DNA from: Chryseobacterium paludis | GTDB taxonomy: Bacteria > Bacteroidota > Bacteroidia > Flavobacteriales > Weeksellaceae | NCBI RefSeq assembly: GCF_025403485.1 | Contig: NZ_CP099966.1 | Span: 2,232,001-2,296,000 of the forward strand | DNA: 64,000 bases | Direction: 5' to 3' | In this document: in pieces, positions 16,900 to 25,671 of the stretch | Numbering within the stretch: position 1 is the first letter of the stretch | How the letters are laid out: each line of letters begins with the position of its first letter | The notes under the pieces: generated by a model | What the model saw: only the letters and a program-made list of their open reading frames with translations | Told to the model about the DNA's origin: nothing | The model's database searches: none | Program-made: the position numbers and the translations under genes

Positions 16900-17783
16900 T
16901 TCTTAAAATAAATTTGAATTAAAAATGTAGCCACCCATAATAATAAGGTAACCTGAATATATCGGTCTCTGTATACAATTTTTGTAGGAGACTCTGTTCT
17001 GTTGTATACTAATGTCTGTTGCAGATATCTTAAAAATGCAAATACAACAAAAATAACAGTGTAAAAAACTCTTTCATGAAACTTAGCCTGTACCTCAGGT
17101 GATAATGTAAACATTAGGTAACATATAATAGCAAGTGTTACTGAAATTGAAAGTGCAATATCTGCAAACTGTACATTATAACCATCCAAGGCTCGTCTTG
17201 TTTTACCGGAAACCTGAGCGTTGATCAGCTCACCTCTTCTTTTTCCTATAGCCAATACCAAAGCAAGAACGAATGTAAGCAATACGGCCCATTGAGAAAT
17301 ACTGATACCCGTGATATAACCACCTGCCAATACTCTTAAGACAAACCCTGTAGCAATAATAAAAATATCAATAATAGGAACATGTTTAAGCTTGAAGGTA
17401 TATGCCAGATTCATGACAAAATAAAACCCTATAATCGTAGCAAATTTCCAGAGAACTTCTTCAAAATAAAATTGGGCAAAAAGAACAAGGAAAATATCTA
17501 CAACGATTAAACCTATCAGGACCCCTATCGCCTTTGACTTCGAAATAGCTCCACTTGCCAGAGGTCTTCTTCTTTTTTCTGGATGTTGCCGATCTGCTTC
17601 GATATCATTATAATCGTTCAGGATATAAACCATACTGGCAGCGAGGGAAAAAATAATAAAAGCAAAAATACTTTTTGAAAGTAAATCAAGGTTTTTGATA
17701 TTACCAGAGAAAAATAATGGTACAAAAACAAACAGGTTTTTTACCCATTGCTCTACACGCAGTAGTTTAAGATATTTCTTCAT
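16896..17783 (-). CDS. UbiA-family prenyltransferase, decaprenyl-phosphate phosphoribosyltransferase-like
   Basis: 295 residues with eight or nine hydrophobic segments. The two Asp-rich UbiA motifs are NDYNDIEADRQHPEKRRRP and a later loop around DGYNVQFAD. The RRRPLASG segment is typical of the branch that joins phosphoribosyl pyrophosphate to polyprenyl phosphate. It is the first gene of a tight operon with DprE1-like and DprE2-like genes. That context favours a lipid-linked pentose donor over quinone or haem prenylation. A TATTTTTG -7 box lies at 17801-17808 on the minus strand. Confidence 0.88.
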   Translation of the reverse strand: MKKYLKLLRVEQWVKNLFVFVPLFFSGNIKNLDLLSKSIFAFIIFSLAASMVYILNDYNDIEADRQHPEKRRRPLASGAISKSKAIGVLIGLIVVDIFLVLFAQFYFEEVLWKFATIIGFYFVMNLAYTFKLKHVPIIDIFIIATGFVLRVLAGGYITGISISQWAVLLTFVLALVLAIGKRRGELINAQVSGKTRRALDGYNVQFADIALSISVTLAIICYLMFTLSPEVQAKFHERVFYTVIFVVFAFLRYLQQTLVYNRTESPTKIVYRDRYIQVTLLLWVATFLIQIYFKK

Positions 17784-17843
17784 TTATGTTATTTCAATTG
17801 CAAAAATAGTAATTTCAGAATGAGCAGCATAAAAATACAAAAA

Positions 17844-17864
17844 AAACCGCCGTGGCGGTCTTTT
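17844..17864 (-). terminator. intrinsic terminator of the OmpA-family gene
   Basis: On the minus strand ACCGCC-AC-GGCGGT is followed by a run of T. It lies 27 bases past the stop of the gene at 17891-18580. Confidence 0.85.
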
Positions 17865-17890
17865 AAGAAAATATTTATAAATTAAATTAA

Positions 17891-18580
17891 TTATTGCCCT
17901 TGTTTGGCTTCATTAATCATTTTTTGGTTTGCTGTAATAGCGAATTCCACTCTTCTGTTTTGAGCTCTTCCAGCATCTGTATCATTTGTTGCAACCGGTT
18001 GACTTTCTCCTTCTCCTTTAGCCGCCATTCTATTGGAAGCAATTCCTTTAGATGACAAATAAGCTTTCACAGCGTTAGCTCTTCTTTCAGAAAGTTTCAT
18101 ATTATAATCATCAGCACCTTTACTGTCTGTATGACCATAGATATTAATATTGGTATCAGGATTATTAGTAAGAACCTGAGCTAATTTATCTAAGTTAGTC
18201 TGAGCAACGGAAGTAAGGTTTGAAGAATCAAATGCAAAGTTTACAATACTTTCATTCATTGTAATTTTAATACCATCTCCTACTCTTTCTACTTCAGCTC
18301 CAGGTAAAGTTTCTTTAATTTCTTTAGCCTGCTTGTCCATTTTATTACCAATAACGTTACCGGCAACACCTCCTATTATTCCTCCAAGTACAGCTCCTAA
18401 TGCAGAGTTTTTACCACTTCCTACATTATTTCCTAAAATACCTCCGATAACGGCTCCTGAAGCTACCCCTACAGCAGTACCTCTTTGTTGGTGATTTGAG
18501 TTTTGAACTGCTTCACAGCTTGTTAATAACAATGCTGATGATAAAAATAGGGCTCCGATATATGTTTTATTAAATTTCAT
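17891..18580 (-). CDS. OmpA-family lipoprotein with glycine-zipper segment
   Basis: 229 residues. The lipoprotein signal ends in LLLTSC (Cys22). A glycine-zipper region follows (about 35-80; GAVIGGILGNNVGSGKNSA). The C-terminal OmpA/MotB domain (about 110-220) has INIYGHTDSKGADDYN and LSERRANAVKAYL, the peptidoglycan-binding signature, and the RVEFAI ending. It should tether a membrane to peptidoglycan by non-covalent binding to the stem peptide. This is a common YfiB/Pal-like design; no other tol genes are nearby. Confidence 0.92.
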   Translation of the reverse strand: MKFNKTYIGALFLSSALLLTSCEAVQNSNHQQRGTAVGVASGAVIGGILGNNVGSGKNSALGAVLGGIIGGVAGNVIGNKMDKQAKEIKETLPGAEVERVGDGIKITMNESIVNFAFDSSNLTSVAQTNLDKLAQVLTNNPDTNINIYGHTDSKGADDYNMKLSERRANAVKAYLSSKGIASNRMAAKGEGESQPVATNDTDAGRAQNRRVEFAITANQKMINEAKQGQ

Positions 18581-18606
18581 CTTTTTAATTTTTTCTTATT
18601 ATTAAA

Positions 18607-19098
18607 TTATTTCATTCCAGTTCTTTGGAAATTATATACAACTCTTACTGTACTTCCATCAAATGGAACATTTTGTTCTAGTGAAAACTGATCAGCAGAT
18701 AGATTGATTACGTTTAAAGAATAACCTACTGTATTTTGCTTAGCTTTTGTGCCTGTAGCGATTTTTTTAAACATGAAAGCACTTCCGCTTGTCACTTCAA
18801 ATTTGATAGGCTGAGTAATACTAGGGCAATCTCCACCTCCATTTAAGCTGTAAGATCCTGTGTAGTTATTGGGAATTAATTTCCAATGACTTCCTACAAA
18901 ACATTGTGCATCTGCTCCTTCATCAAATGGCTTGATCTTAAACCCTTTATCATAGTCTATGCTTACAATCTCCCAATCTCCTTTTAGTTTTAAAAATTCA
19001 GATCTTTGGGTTTGTGCTGTTTGTGCATTTTTCACTTGGGAACAAGACACTGCAAAAAGTGAGGTTCCCAACATTCCTGCAAGTAGTAACTTTTTCAT
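18607..19098 (-). CDS. lipocalin-like lipoprotein
   Basis: 163 residues. The signal peptide ends in LFAVSC (Cys19). The body reads as a lipocalin-type barrel, with KLKGDWEIVSIDYDKGFKI near the start and LSADQFSLEQNVPFDG near the end. This small lipocalin-like family is frequent in Bacteroidota envelopes, with unknown ligands. It ends 26 bases before the OmpA-family gene on the same strand, so the two are probably co-transcribed. A terminator at 19167-19190 insulates it from the protease gene. Confidence 0.78.
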   Translation of the reverse strand: MKKLLLAGMLGTSLFAVSCSQVKNAQTAQTQRSEFLKLKGDWEIVSIDYDKGFKIKPFDEGADAQCFVGSHWKLIPNNYTGSYSLNGGGDCPSITQPIKFEVTSGSAFMFKKIATGTKAKQNTVGYSLNVINLSADQFSLEQNVPFDGSTVRVVYNFQRTGMK

Positions 19099-19166
19099 TT
19101 TGTCGTTTATTTTTTGTTACAATAAAGTTACAAAAAACCGTGCCAAAATTGAAAAATAAAAACAAA

Positions 19167-19190
19167 AAAGTCCGAAAAATTCGGACTTTT
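19167..19190 (-). terminator. intrinsic terminator of the subtilase gene
   Basis: AAAAGTCCGA-AAAA-TTCGGACTTTT is a perfect stem with flanking A/T runs. It follows the protease stop at 19222 on the minus strand. Confidence 0.85.
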
Positions 19191-19221
19191 TATTATATAT
19201 ACTGTAAGACAGTGAAATAAA

Positions 19222-20904
19222 TTATTTTTTAACAGTCTTTTTTACGGATTTCGTAGCTTTTTTTACTGCTGAAGTTTTCCCGTTATAAAAGTTAGAATAT
19301 GCATATTCTGCTGCTCTTTTAAGATCTATTACTCCTCCAGCTTGTGAAAAGTCTCCAAATTGGTTCTCTGTACTTGGGTTACTGGATTTCACCAAAGCTT
19401 CGATGATCTGATTCGGCTTTAAATTTGGCATATAAGCTAATAAAACAGCTGCTGCTCCTGCTACAACAGGAGATGCCATTGAAGTCCCCTGAAGATATTC
19501 ATATGTACTTGTTGGAACAGTAGAATAAATTTCTTCACCCGGAGCAAAAACATTTACCATTTTCTTGTTAAAGTTAGAGAAACTTGCTCTTAGTTCACTG
19601 TTTCTATTCGTGCTTGCACCTACAACGATTACATTGTTTACAAATGGTTTATCATCAGTAATATTTTTAAAGTTGGTTGGATAAGCAAGATGCTCAGCTA
19701 CATCTTCATTTTCATTCCCTGCCGCTTTTACCAAAAGAACGCCTTTATCTTCAGCATACTTAAATGCATCCCAAACAACGTTTTTACCTGGAGATACTGG
19801 TTTTCCAAAGCTCATATTTAAAACTTTAGCCCCATTATCTACTGCATATTTGATTGCATTAGCAACATCCTTATCTCTTTCATCTCCATTAGGAACTGTT
19901 CTTACAGACATGATCTTAGCCACTTTTGAAGCTACACCATATTGAATCTCCTTTCCTTGAGGTAAACCAGCAATAATACCTGCTACGTGAGTACCATGCT
20001 CTGCATCTGGTCCCTGGTAATCATTATTTCCATAATTCTTTTGATTATAGTCATCATAATTATCACCAACGATTTCTGCTCTTGTATCATAGCTCAGATC
20101 ATATTGTTTTGCTGCAGGGGCAAAATGATCGATTGCTCCTTTCATTTCCTTCTTCATTGCTGTTTCAAAATCCGCCGCTGACTTTCCTTTAAATTCAGGG
20201 CTTTGTGCAACCTGAGTTAAAATATTAAGTGCGATTGCATCTTTCTGCTCTGTTGGAGCCTTTATAGCCGAAATATTTTCAGCAGTTACTGATTTCCCAC
20301 CTAAAAGTTTAATCATATTAGGAATCAAATCATTGATCATTGTGTATTGCTGAAGGCTTTGTTTTGCTTCTACACTTTTCTTAGTGAAAAGTTCTTTTGA
20401 CTTCATATACATCGCAAATTCCTCTGGCATTTTAGCTTGATTTGCTTTGTTTTTAGTTGAATCATCTCCTTCAAATACCGGCTTATATTTAGCAACCATT
20501 CTCGTTACCTCCATATTGTCGATATCTACATCACCATTCTTTCCGCCGATAAAATTCCATCCGTGTACATCATCTATATAACCATTCCCGTCATCATCTT
20601 TTCCATTGTTTGGCACTTCGTTAGGATTGGACCATATATTTTTGATCAATCCCGGATGGTCAACCTGTACTCCACTATCCAGAACACCAACGACAACAGT
20701 TTTAGGCTTAAGTCCTTTAGATTCTAAATATTTATATGCATTTTCTGTATTGATACCATATACTTTTGTTGTTCCAAAATCTTTGTGATACCACGTCATT
20801 AAATCTTTATCTTCTTTCGGGTCAACGCTCTTTGCCTGTGCTTCCTGTGCAAAAGCAGAATGAAAGCCTGCTAAAAAGACAGCAGCTAATAATACCTTTT
20901 TCAT
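19222..20904 (-). CDS. exported subtilisin-like serine protease (S8)
   Basis: 560 residues. Signal peptide MKKVLLAAVFLAGFHSAFAQ. The triad is visible: Asp76 (VVGVLDSGVQVDHPG), His303 (EHGTHVAGI) and Ser475 (QGTSMASPV). About 225 residues separate Asp and His, against a few tens in subtilisin, because a Lys/Glu-rich insert (about 125-290) is present. The C-terminus is Lys-rich (KKATKSVKKTVKK) and does not look like a T9SS sorting domain. The start is one base after the WbqC gene, so the two form an operon. Probably periplasmic or secreted, degrading proteins or processing partners. Confidence 0.92.
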   Translation of the reverse strand: MKKVLLAAVFLAGFHSAFAQEAQAKSVDPKEDKDLMTWYHKDFGTTKVYGINTENAYKYLESKGLKPKTVVVGVLDSGVQVDHPGLIKNIWSNPNEVPNNGKDDDGNGYIDDVHGWNFIGGKNGDVDIDNMEVTRMVAKYKPVFEGDDSTKNKANQAKMPEEFAMYMKSKELFTKKSVEAKQSLQQYTMINDLIPNMIKLLGGKSVTAENISAIKAPTEQKDAIALNILTQVAQSPEFKGKSAADFETAMKKEMKGAIDHFAPAAKQYDLSYDTRAEIVGDNYDDYNQKNYGNNDYQGPDAEHGTHVAGIIAGLPQGKEIQYGVASKVAKIMSVRTVPNGDERDKDVANAIKYAVDNGAKVLNMSFGKPVSPGKNVVWDAFKYAEDKGVLLVKAAGNENEDVAEHLAYPTNFKNITDDKPFVNNVIVVGASTNRNSELRASFSNFNKKMVNVFAPGEEIYSTVPTSTYEYLQGTSMASPVVAGAAAVLLAYMPNLKPNQIIEALVKSSNPSTENQFGDFSQAGGVIDLKRAAEYAYSNFYNGKTSAVKKATKSVKKTVKK

Positions 20905-20905
20905 G

Positions 20906-21529
20906 CTAGTATGATTGTTTAATATTTTTTATATAAGTCACAGATTCAGGCCCTTTGTTACAAATCAGGTCCAGAATCGATAAGTCATTCAAAAATCCTA
21001 ATTTATCAGAGAATGTCTGATAGTACAAATCCATTTCATAGTCTGAAGGTAATTTTGCGGAAAATTTTTCTCTAAAATTAACTTGTTCAGGATTTTTGAT
21101 ATATTCTTCATTCAAAGAGTATGCCTTTTCTGTTTTTAAGATTTGCTGCAAAATCTCTAATCCTTTAAGATTAAAATCTAAAAGGTAATTTTCCTTTGAT
21201 TCAAATAACCTGATCAACTTATCTTCATAAAATTCAAAATAAGGAGAACTCTGATAGGCAGTCTTGATAGATTTCCAGTGAAGCTTTCTCCAATCTTCCC
21301 TATTTGATACTTCTATTTCTTTAAATTCTCTTTTTCCAGTATGGCTGATAGGAATTATTAAAGAAAGTTTTCCATTTGCTCCATAAATATTAGTCCTGTT
21401 TCTATACGTTTGCTTCGGAAAACTTTCAAATTGTTCAAAAGTAACGTCATTCTCAGCGCCCATAAAAACTGAAAACCATGAAATTGGTGGTAAATAAAAC
21501 ACCGGTAATAATACATTCTTCATATTCAT
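20906..21529 (-). CDS. WbqC-family protein
   Basis: 207 residues. The family start is LLPVFYLPPISWFSVF, with later QTYRNRTNIYGANGK and the Trp/Lys-rich segment NREDWRKLHWKSIKTAYQ. WbqC-like proteins occur in surface polysaccharide loci and in Bacteroidota core clusters; their reaction is not established. Here it lies between lepB and the subtilase. An alternative start two codons in (MKN) is possible. Its hairpin-separated upstream neighbour is lepB. Confidence 0.88.
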   Translation of the reverse strand: MNMKNVLLPVFYLPPISWFSVFMGAENDVTFEQFESFPKQTYRNRTNIYGANGKLSLIIPISHTGKREFKEIEVSNREDWRKLHWKSIKTAYQSSPYFEFYEDKLIRLFESKENYLLDFNLKGLEILQQILKTEKAYSLNEEYIKNPEQVNFREKFSAKLPSDYEMDLYYQTFSDKLGFLNDLSILDLICNKGPESVTYIKNIKQSY

Positions 21530-21535
21530 AATACA

Positions 21536-21567
21536 AAAATGAAGTATTTTTTCAAATACTTCATTTT
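21536..21567 (-). terminator. intrinsic terminator of lepB
   Basis: AAAATGAAGTATTT and AAATACTTCATTTT form a 14-bp perfect stem with a four-base loop, followed by T/A-rich sequence. It lies between the lepB stop and the WbqC start. Confidence 0.85.
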
Positions 21568-21585
21568 ATTTTAAATTTATTTTAT

Positions 21586-23241
21586 TTATAAATCTTCTTC
21601 TGTTTTTTTCTTTCTGAACAGTTTAACAAAGTATTCCCATCCAAAGAATAAGACAAGGATCATTGCTGCAATCCACCAGTAAGATGTTTTATTTGCCTCT
21701 CCGGTATTGGTCGCTTTAAACATTCTTTCCCAACGGATCTTAAACGGAGCCTGGTAAGTAGAACTTGCATCTTTAAAAACTCCCTGTAAACTCATCCAGG
21801 TAAATATTGGTTTTCCTACAATGTTTTCTTCAGGAACGAAACCAAAGAATCTTGCATCCAAAGAAGCATCTCTGTTATCCCCTATCATCATATAGTAGTC
21901 TTGCTTTATTGTATAATTTGTAGCCTGCTGACCATTAATAAAAATCAGTCCATCTCTTTCTACCAAATTATTATGTTCATATTCAGAAATAATCCAACGG
22001 TATGTAGGAAGTGTTTCTTTATTAATAGCAACTACATCTCCTTTTTTAGGTATTCTAAGTGGTCCATACCAATCCTGATTCCAAGGTTTGTTGATTGGAA
22101 ATATAGACTGTGTAGTATCAATACTTTTCGAATACGCCGTCCTATCAGCATTTAGTTTATGCTGAATAGTAGCAGAATCCTTTGGAAAGATACTTTCTTC
22201 CATATTTATTACACTTGGTAATGCTTTAATATCTGCTGCTGTTTTATTAGTTAATCCCTGAAACATATAAACAAACCCTTTATCTGTCTGCATTTCTCTT
22301 ACAGGTAAGAAACCATAAGTATTGTATAATCCCGGAATATCTAACTGAGCTCCTGTATTTACAGTATATGCATGCTGTACTTCCTGATCTCCTAAAACAG
22401 TTTCAGGTTTACCATTTACAAAAAGCCTTCCCTGTCTCATTTCAAAAGTATCTCCTGCCGCAGCAACACATCTTTTCACATAAGGGTCTTTTCTGTCAAT
22501 GGCAGTATGTACTGAATCCTGAGGATAGTTGAAAACAAGAACATCATTTCTCTGAGGCTTGTTGAATTGCATTATTCTTGCATAAGGCAATTTTACACCA
22601 TCTACGTAAGATTTCGGATCATCTTTAGGATTTCCTTTTTCCCCGGTATCCATAATAGTTCCCTGTAAGAAAGGTATAGCTAATGGACGCATTGGTAATC
22701 TGTAGCCATAGCTCCATTTATTTACAAAAAGGAAGTCACCCACCAACAAGGTTCTTTCCATAGATCCTGTTGGAATCCCGAAAGGCTGAGTTACAAAAAC
22801 ATGGATGATCGTTGCGAAAACAACTGCAAAAGTAACAGAACCTAAGAAAGAATCTTTCTTTTTAGCTGCCTTTTCTTCATCCGTTAAGAACAACTCATTT
22901 TCATCTTCCAACTCTATTTCTTTACCATAATTCACTATTGCCATATAAATGAATGGAAGAATCACTGTAAGTAACTGGTCTTTGAAAAGAGTTTTTCCAA
23001 ACTTTTTCATTAAATACAAATGAAAAACAGATATCATAATCGGACCAACAATTGGTAAATATGATAAAATAGCCCACCACTTCGGATGTTTGGTTTCTTT
23101 TAGAATAATAAAATAATTGTAAAAAGGTATAAAAGCAAATAATGGACTATACCCCAATTTCTTGAACAGTTTCCATGTTGAAATCCCCATTAATACGGAT
23201 AAAATGAGAACGTATACTGTATAAGTTAAAAAATAATTCAT
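21586..23241 (-). CDS. lepB: signal peptidase I (long Bacteroidota form)
   Basis: 551 residues, much longer than Escherichia coli LepB. The N-terminal part has several membrane helices (DUF5684-like region, 1-105). The catalytic dyad is Ser160 (FGIPTGSMERTLL) and Lys256 (DPYVKRCVAAAGD). A long insert (about 265-420) precedes the last conserved box (MIGDNRDASLDARFFG), and a membrane helix lies near 525-545. It removes signal peptides on the outer face of the inner membrane. Its neighbours upstream are dapB, DUF5683, parB and parA, a gene order seen in many flavobacteria. Confidence 0.95.
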   Translation of the reverse strand: MNYFLTYTVYVLILSVLMGISTWKLFKKLGYSPLFAFIPFYNYFIILKETKHPKWWAILSYLPIVGPIMISVFHLYLMKKFGKTLFKDQLLTVILPFIYMAIVNYGKEIELEDENELFLTDEEKAAKKKDSFLGSVTFAVVFATIIHVFVTQPFGIPTGSMERTLLVGDFLFVNKWSYGYRLPMRPLAIPFLQGTIMDTGEKGNPKDDPKSYVDGVKLPYARIMQFNKPQRNDVLVFNYPQDSVHTAIDRKDPYVKRCVAAAGDTFEMRQGRLFVNGKPETVLGDQEVQHAYTVNTGAQLDIPGLYNTYGFLPVREMQTDKGFVYMFQGLTNKTAADIKALPSVINMEESIFPKDSATIQHKLNADRTAYSKSIDTTQSIFPINKPWNQDWYGPLRIPKKGDVVAINKETLPTYRWIISEYEHNNLVERDGLIFINGQQATNYTIKQDYYMMIGDNRDASLDARFFGFVPEENIVGKPIFTWMSLQGVFKDASSTYQAPFKIRWERMFKATNTGEANKTSYWWIAAMILVLFFGWEYFVKLFRKKKTEEDL

Positions 23242-23317
23242 AAATTTCGTGCCTATTCTATTAGTTTGTGTTGAGCAACTGCTTTATTAGTTTGTGATTT
23301 GGGGTATTTGTTACAGA

Positions 23318-24019
23318 TTAGAGCCCCAAAACATCTTTCATTGTGAAATTTCCTTTCTTGTCCTTAATCCATTCTGCAGCAACTACTGCGCCTAATGCAA
23401 AACCATTTCTATTGAATGCAGTGTGTTTGATTTCAATTTCATCCACCTCACTTCTGTAGAATACGCTATGCGTTCCCGGAACTTCATCTTCACGAATAGC
23501 AAAAATCCCCAATTGATTTCCTTGAGTTTCTTCCAATTTCCATGCATCAAATTTAGGATTGTTTTTAAAAATACCCTCAGCTAAGGAAATAGCTGTTCCG
23601 CTTGGAGCATCTAATTTGTGAATGTGGTGAATTTCTTCTAATTGACAGGAGTATTCATTAACATTCTTCATTAGATCGGCCAACTTTTCATTTAAAGCAA
23701 AAAATAAATTGACCCCTAAACTAAAGTTGGAGCCATATAAAAATGCAGTTTGATTTTCTACTGCAATTTTTTCTACTTCTTCTTTTTTATCCAGCCATCC
23801 TGTGGTCCCGCAAATAACAGGAATATTATTTTCAAGACATGCTTGTATGTTGTTAAACGCTACTTCAGGTAACGAAAACTCAATCACTACATCAGGATTA
23901 TTAAGATTTTCAGCAGTTGGAGTTTCTTTCAGACGGGCAACCACTTCATGTCCTCTCTTCGTAGCAATCTCATCAATGATCTTACCCATTTTTCCATATC
24001 CAACTAATGCTATTCTCAT
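23318..24019 (-). CDS. dapB: 4-hydroxy-tetrahydrodipicolinate reductase
   Basis: 233 residues. The NAD(P)-binding start is RIALVGYGKMGKIIDEIA. The catalytic region is EIHHIHKLDAPSGTAISLAEG, with the His pair and Lys of the DapB signature. It reduces hydroxy-tetrahydrodipicolinate in the lysine and diaminopimelate pathway in the cytoplasm, so it supplies peptidoglycan precursors. It is slightly shorter than the enterobacterial enzyme, as is usual in Bacteroidota. It follows the DUF5683 gene by about 35 bases. Confidence 0.96.
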   Translation of the reverse strand: MRIALVGYGKMGKIIDEIATKRGHEVVARLKETPTAENLNNPDVVIEFSLPEVAFNNIQACLENNIPVICGTTGWLDKKEEVEKIAVENQTAFLYGSNFSLGVNLFFALNEKLADLMKNVNEYSCQLEEIHHIHKLDAPSGTAISLAEGIFKNNPKFDAWKLEETQGNQLGIFAIREDEVPGTHSVFYRSEVDEIEIKHTAFNRNGFALGAVVAAEWIKDKKGNFTMKDVLGL

Positions 24020-24054
24020 GTGACTTTTATTATTTATATAACCTTAATTATTTA

Positions 24055-24693
24055 TTAGAACCTATAACTTAAACTCAACCCTGTTTTGGGAGGTTGTATA
24101 CTGTACTGATCCTGAATAACAGTTGGTTTAAAAGTTAAATCAGGGTCATGGCGACTTTCATAAAGATGTGCATCAACTACAGCATCTACAATACTTAAAA
24201 TATAGATCAATCCTGTAATTGCTATTGCATAATCTCTTTGTCTTTTTGCTCTATCCTGCACGTTCGCTAATGCTACTTTATCCAACCATGGTCGGCTATC
24301 AATAAATTCATTAGGAGTTCCGTTTAATTTGGCTATGTAATATTCTCTGTATTTTTTGTATTGCTTGTCGTTCCACATGGCAATACCTACTCCAGTTCCC
24401 ACAGCACCCCAAACAATAGGAATTTTCCAATACTTTTTGTTGTAGTACTGTCCTAAACCTGGAAAGACCGCAGAATATAAACCTGCTTTTGTAGGATTTA
24501 ATTTTAGTGTTTTTGCCGTAGGACCATTTGCACTTTCAAGGTCGGCAATCACTTTCGACTCTGATTTTGGTGGCTTTGCGGCAGAGATACTGTCCTTCGG
24601 ATGGTGTTCTACCCGAATTGTATCATTAGGATTTACTTGTGAATAAGCCAGTGCAGATAGACACAAGAAAAAAGTGAACAATAATTTCTTCAT
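24055..24693 (-). CDS. DUF5683 membrane-associated protein
   Basis: 212 residues. Signal peptide MKKLLFTFFLCLSALAYSQ. The DUF5683 core is PTKAGLYSAVFPGLGQYYNK, followed by KIPIVWGAVGTGVGIAMW and a second hydrophobic segment (YAIAITGLIYILSIVDAVVD). It ends in an aromatic beta-type motif (LSLSYRF). This family sits beside parAB and dapB in most flavobacteria, which suggests a role in envelope growth or chromosome-envelope coupling, but its function is not known. It abuts parB with no gap. Confidence 0.85.
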   Translation of the reverse strand: MKKLLFTFFLCLSALAYSQVNPNDTIRVEHHPKDSISAAKPPKSESKVIADLESANGPTAKTLKLNPTKAGLYSAVFPGLGQYYNKKYWKIPIVWGAVGTGVGIAMWNDKQYKKYREYYIAKLNGTPNEFIDSRPWLDKVALANVQDRAKRQRDYAIAITGLIYILSIVDAVVDAHLYESRHDPDLTFKPTVIQDQYSIQPPKTGLSLSYRF

Positions 24694-25584
24694 TTATTTA
24701 ATGTGAGACAGAATATATTCCAACTCATCTTCATTCTTAAAGTCGAGAACAATTTTACCTTTTTTACCGTTTCCGATTGTTTTAATCTCTACTTTTACTT
24801 CTAATATATCGGAGATTGTCTTTTGAGCTCTTTTATAATTATTTGAAAGTTCAGCTTTTACTTTTTTGGCAGCCGGTGATTTTGGATTTTTCAGTGCAGT
24901 AGCAGCCTGTTCAGCCTGACGAACATTCAGCTGTTCTTTAATAATAAGATCAAATAAAATTTGCTGCAGCTCATCATTTTCCATGCTGATAATTGCTCTA
25001 CCATGTCCTGCAGAGATTTCACCACTACGAATAGCATTCTGAATATCCGGACTTAATCTCAATAATCTGATAGAGTTGGTAATGGTACTTCTATCTTTTC
25101 CTACTCTTTGGCTAAGGTTTTCCTGAGTCATTCCTATTTCATCTAAAAGCCTCTGATAGGTAAGTGCGATCTCAATAGAATCGAGATCTTCTCTCTGAAT
25201 GTTCTCAACAAGAGCCATTTCTAAAAGCTCCTGATCGTTTACCAAACGGATATAGGCAGGAATAGAAGTTAAGCCAGCAATTTTACTTGCTCTAAAACGT
25301 CTTTCCCCAGATATAATTTCAAATCTTTCGCCTTCTTTCCTTAAGGTAATTGGTTGGATTACACCCAGGTTTTTAATAGACTGCGCTAATTCATTTAATG
25401 CTTTTTCGTCAAAATAAGTTCTTGGCTGAGTTGGGTTGGGATAAATATCTTCAATCGCTACTTCTACGATATTTCCAACAAACTTATCTGCCCCTTCATC
25501 AGTAGCAGAATTAACAGTTGCTTTGGATTCAGCACTTAAAATAGCTCCCAAACCACGTCCCATAGCTCTTTTTTTGTCCTTCAT
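24694..25584 (-). CDS. parB: chromosome-partitioning protein ParB
   Basis: 296 residues. The start KKRAMGRGLGAILS is typical of ParB. The CTPase/ParB-N domain has NPTQPRTYFDEKALNELAQS and ISGERRFRASKIAG (GERRxRA box). The helix-turn-helix contains MTQENLSQRVGKDRSTITN, and the C-terminal dimerisation segment follows. It binds parS sites and spreads as a CTP-dependent clamp. I found no convincing parS palindrome in this window, though the scan was by eye. It is followed directly by DUF5683. Confidence 0.96.
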   Translation of the reverse strand: MKDKKRAMGRGLGAILSAESKATVNSATDEGADKFVGNIVEVAIEDIYPNPTQPRTYFDEKALNELAQSIKNLGVIQPITLRKEGERFEIISGERRFRASKIAGLTSIPAYIRLVNDQELLEMALVENIQREDLDSIEIALTYQRLLDEIGMTQENLSQRVGKDRSTITNSIRLLRLSPDIQNAIRSGEISAGHGRAIISMENDELQQILFDLIIKEQLNVRQAEQAATALKNPKSPAAKKVKAELSNNYKRAQKTISDILEVKVEIKTIGNGKKGKIVLDFKNEDELEYILSHIK

Positions 25585-25671
25585 AGATATAATTGATAAA
25601 TGATGATAACATAAATGATAAGTGATAAATCAATTATTACATTTAAGTGCTATCTATTATTTATTTAAATT

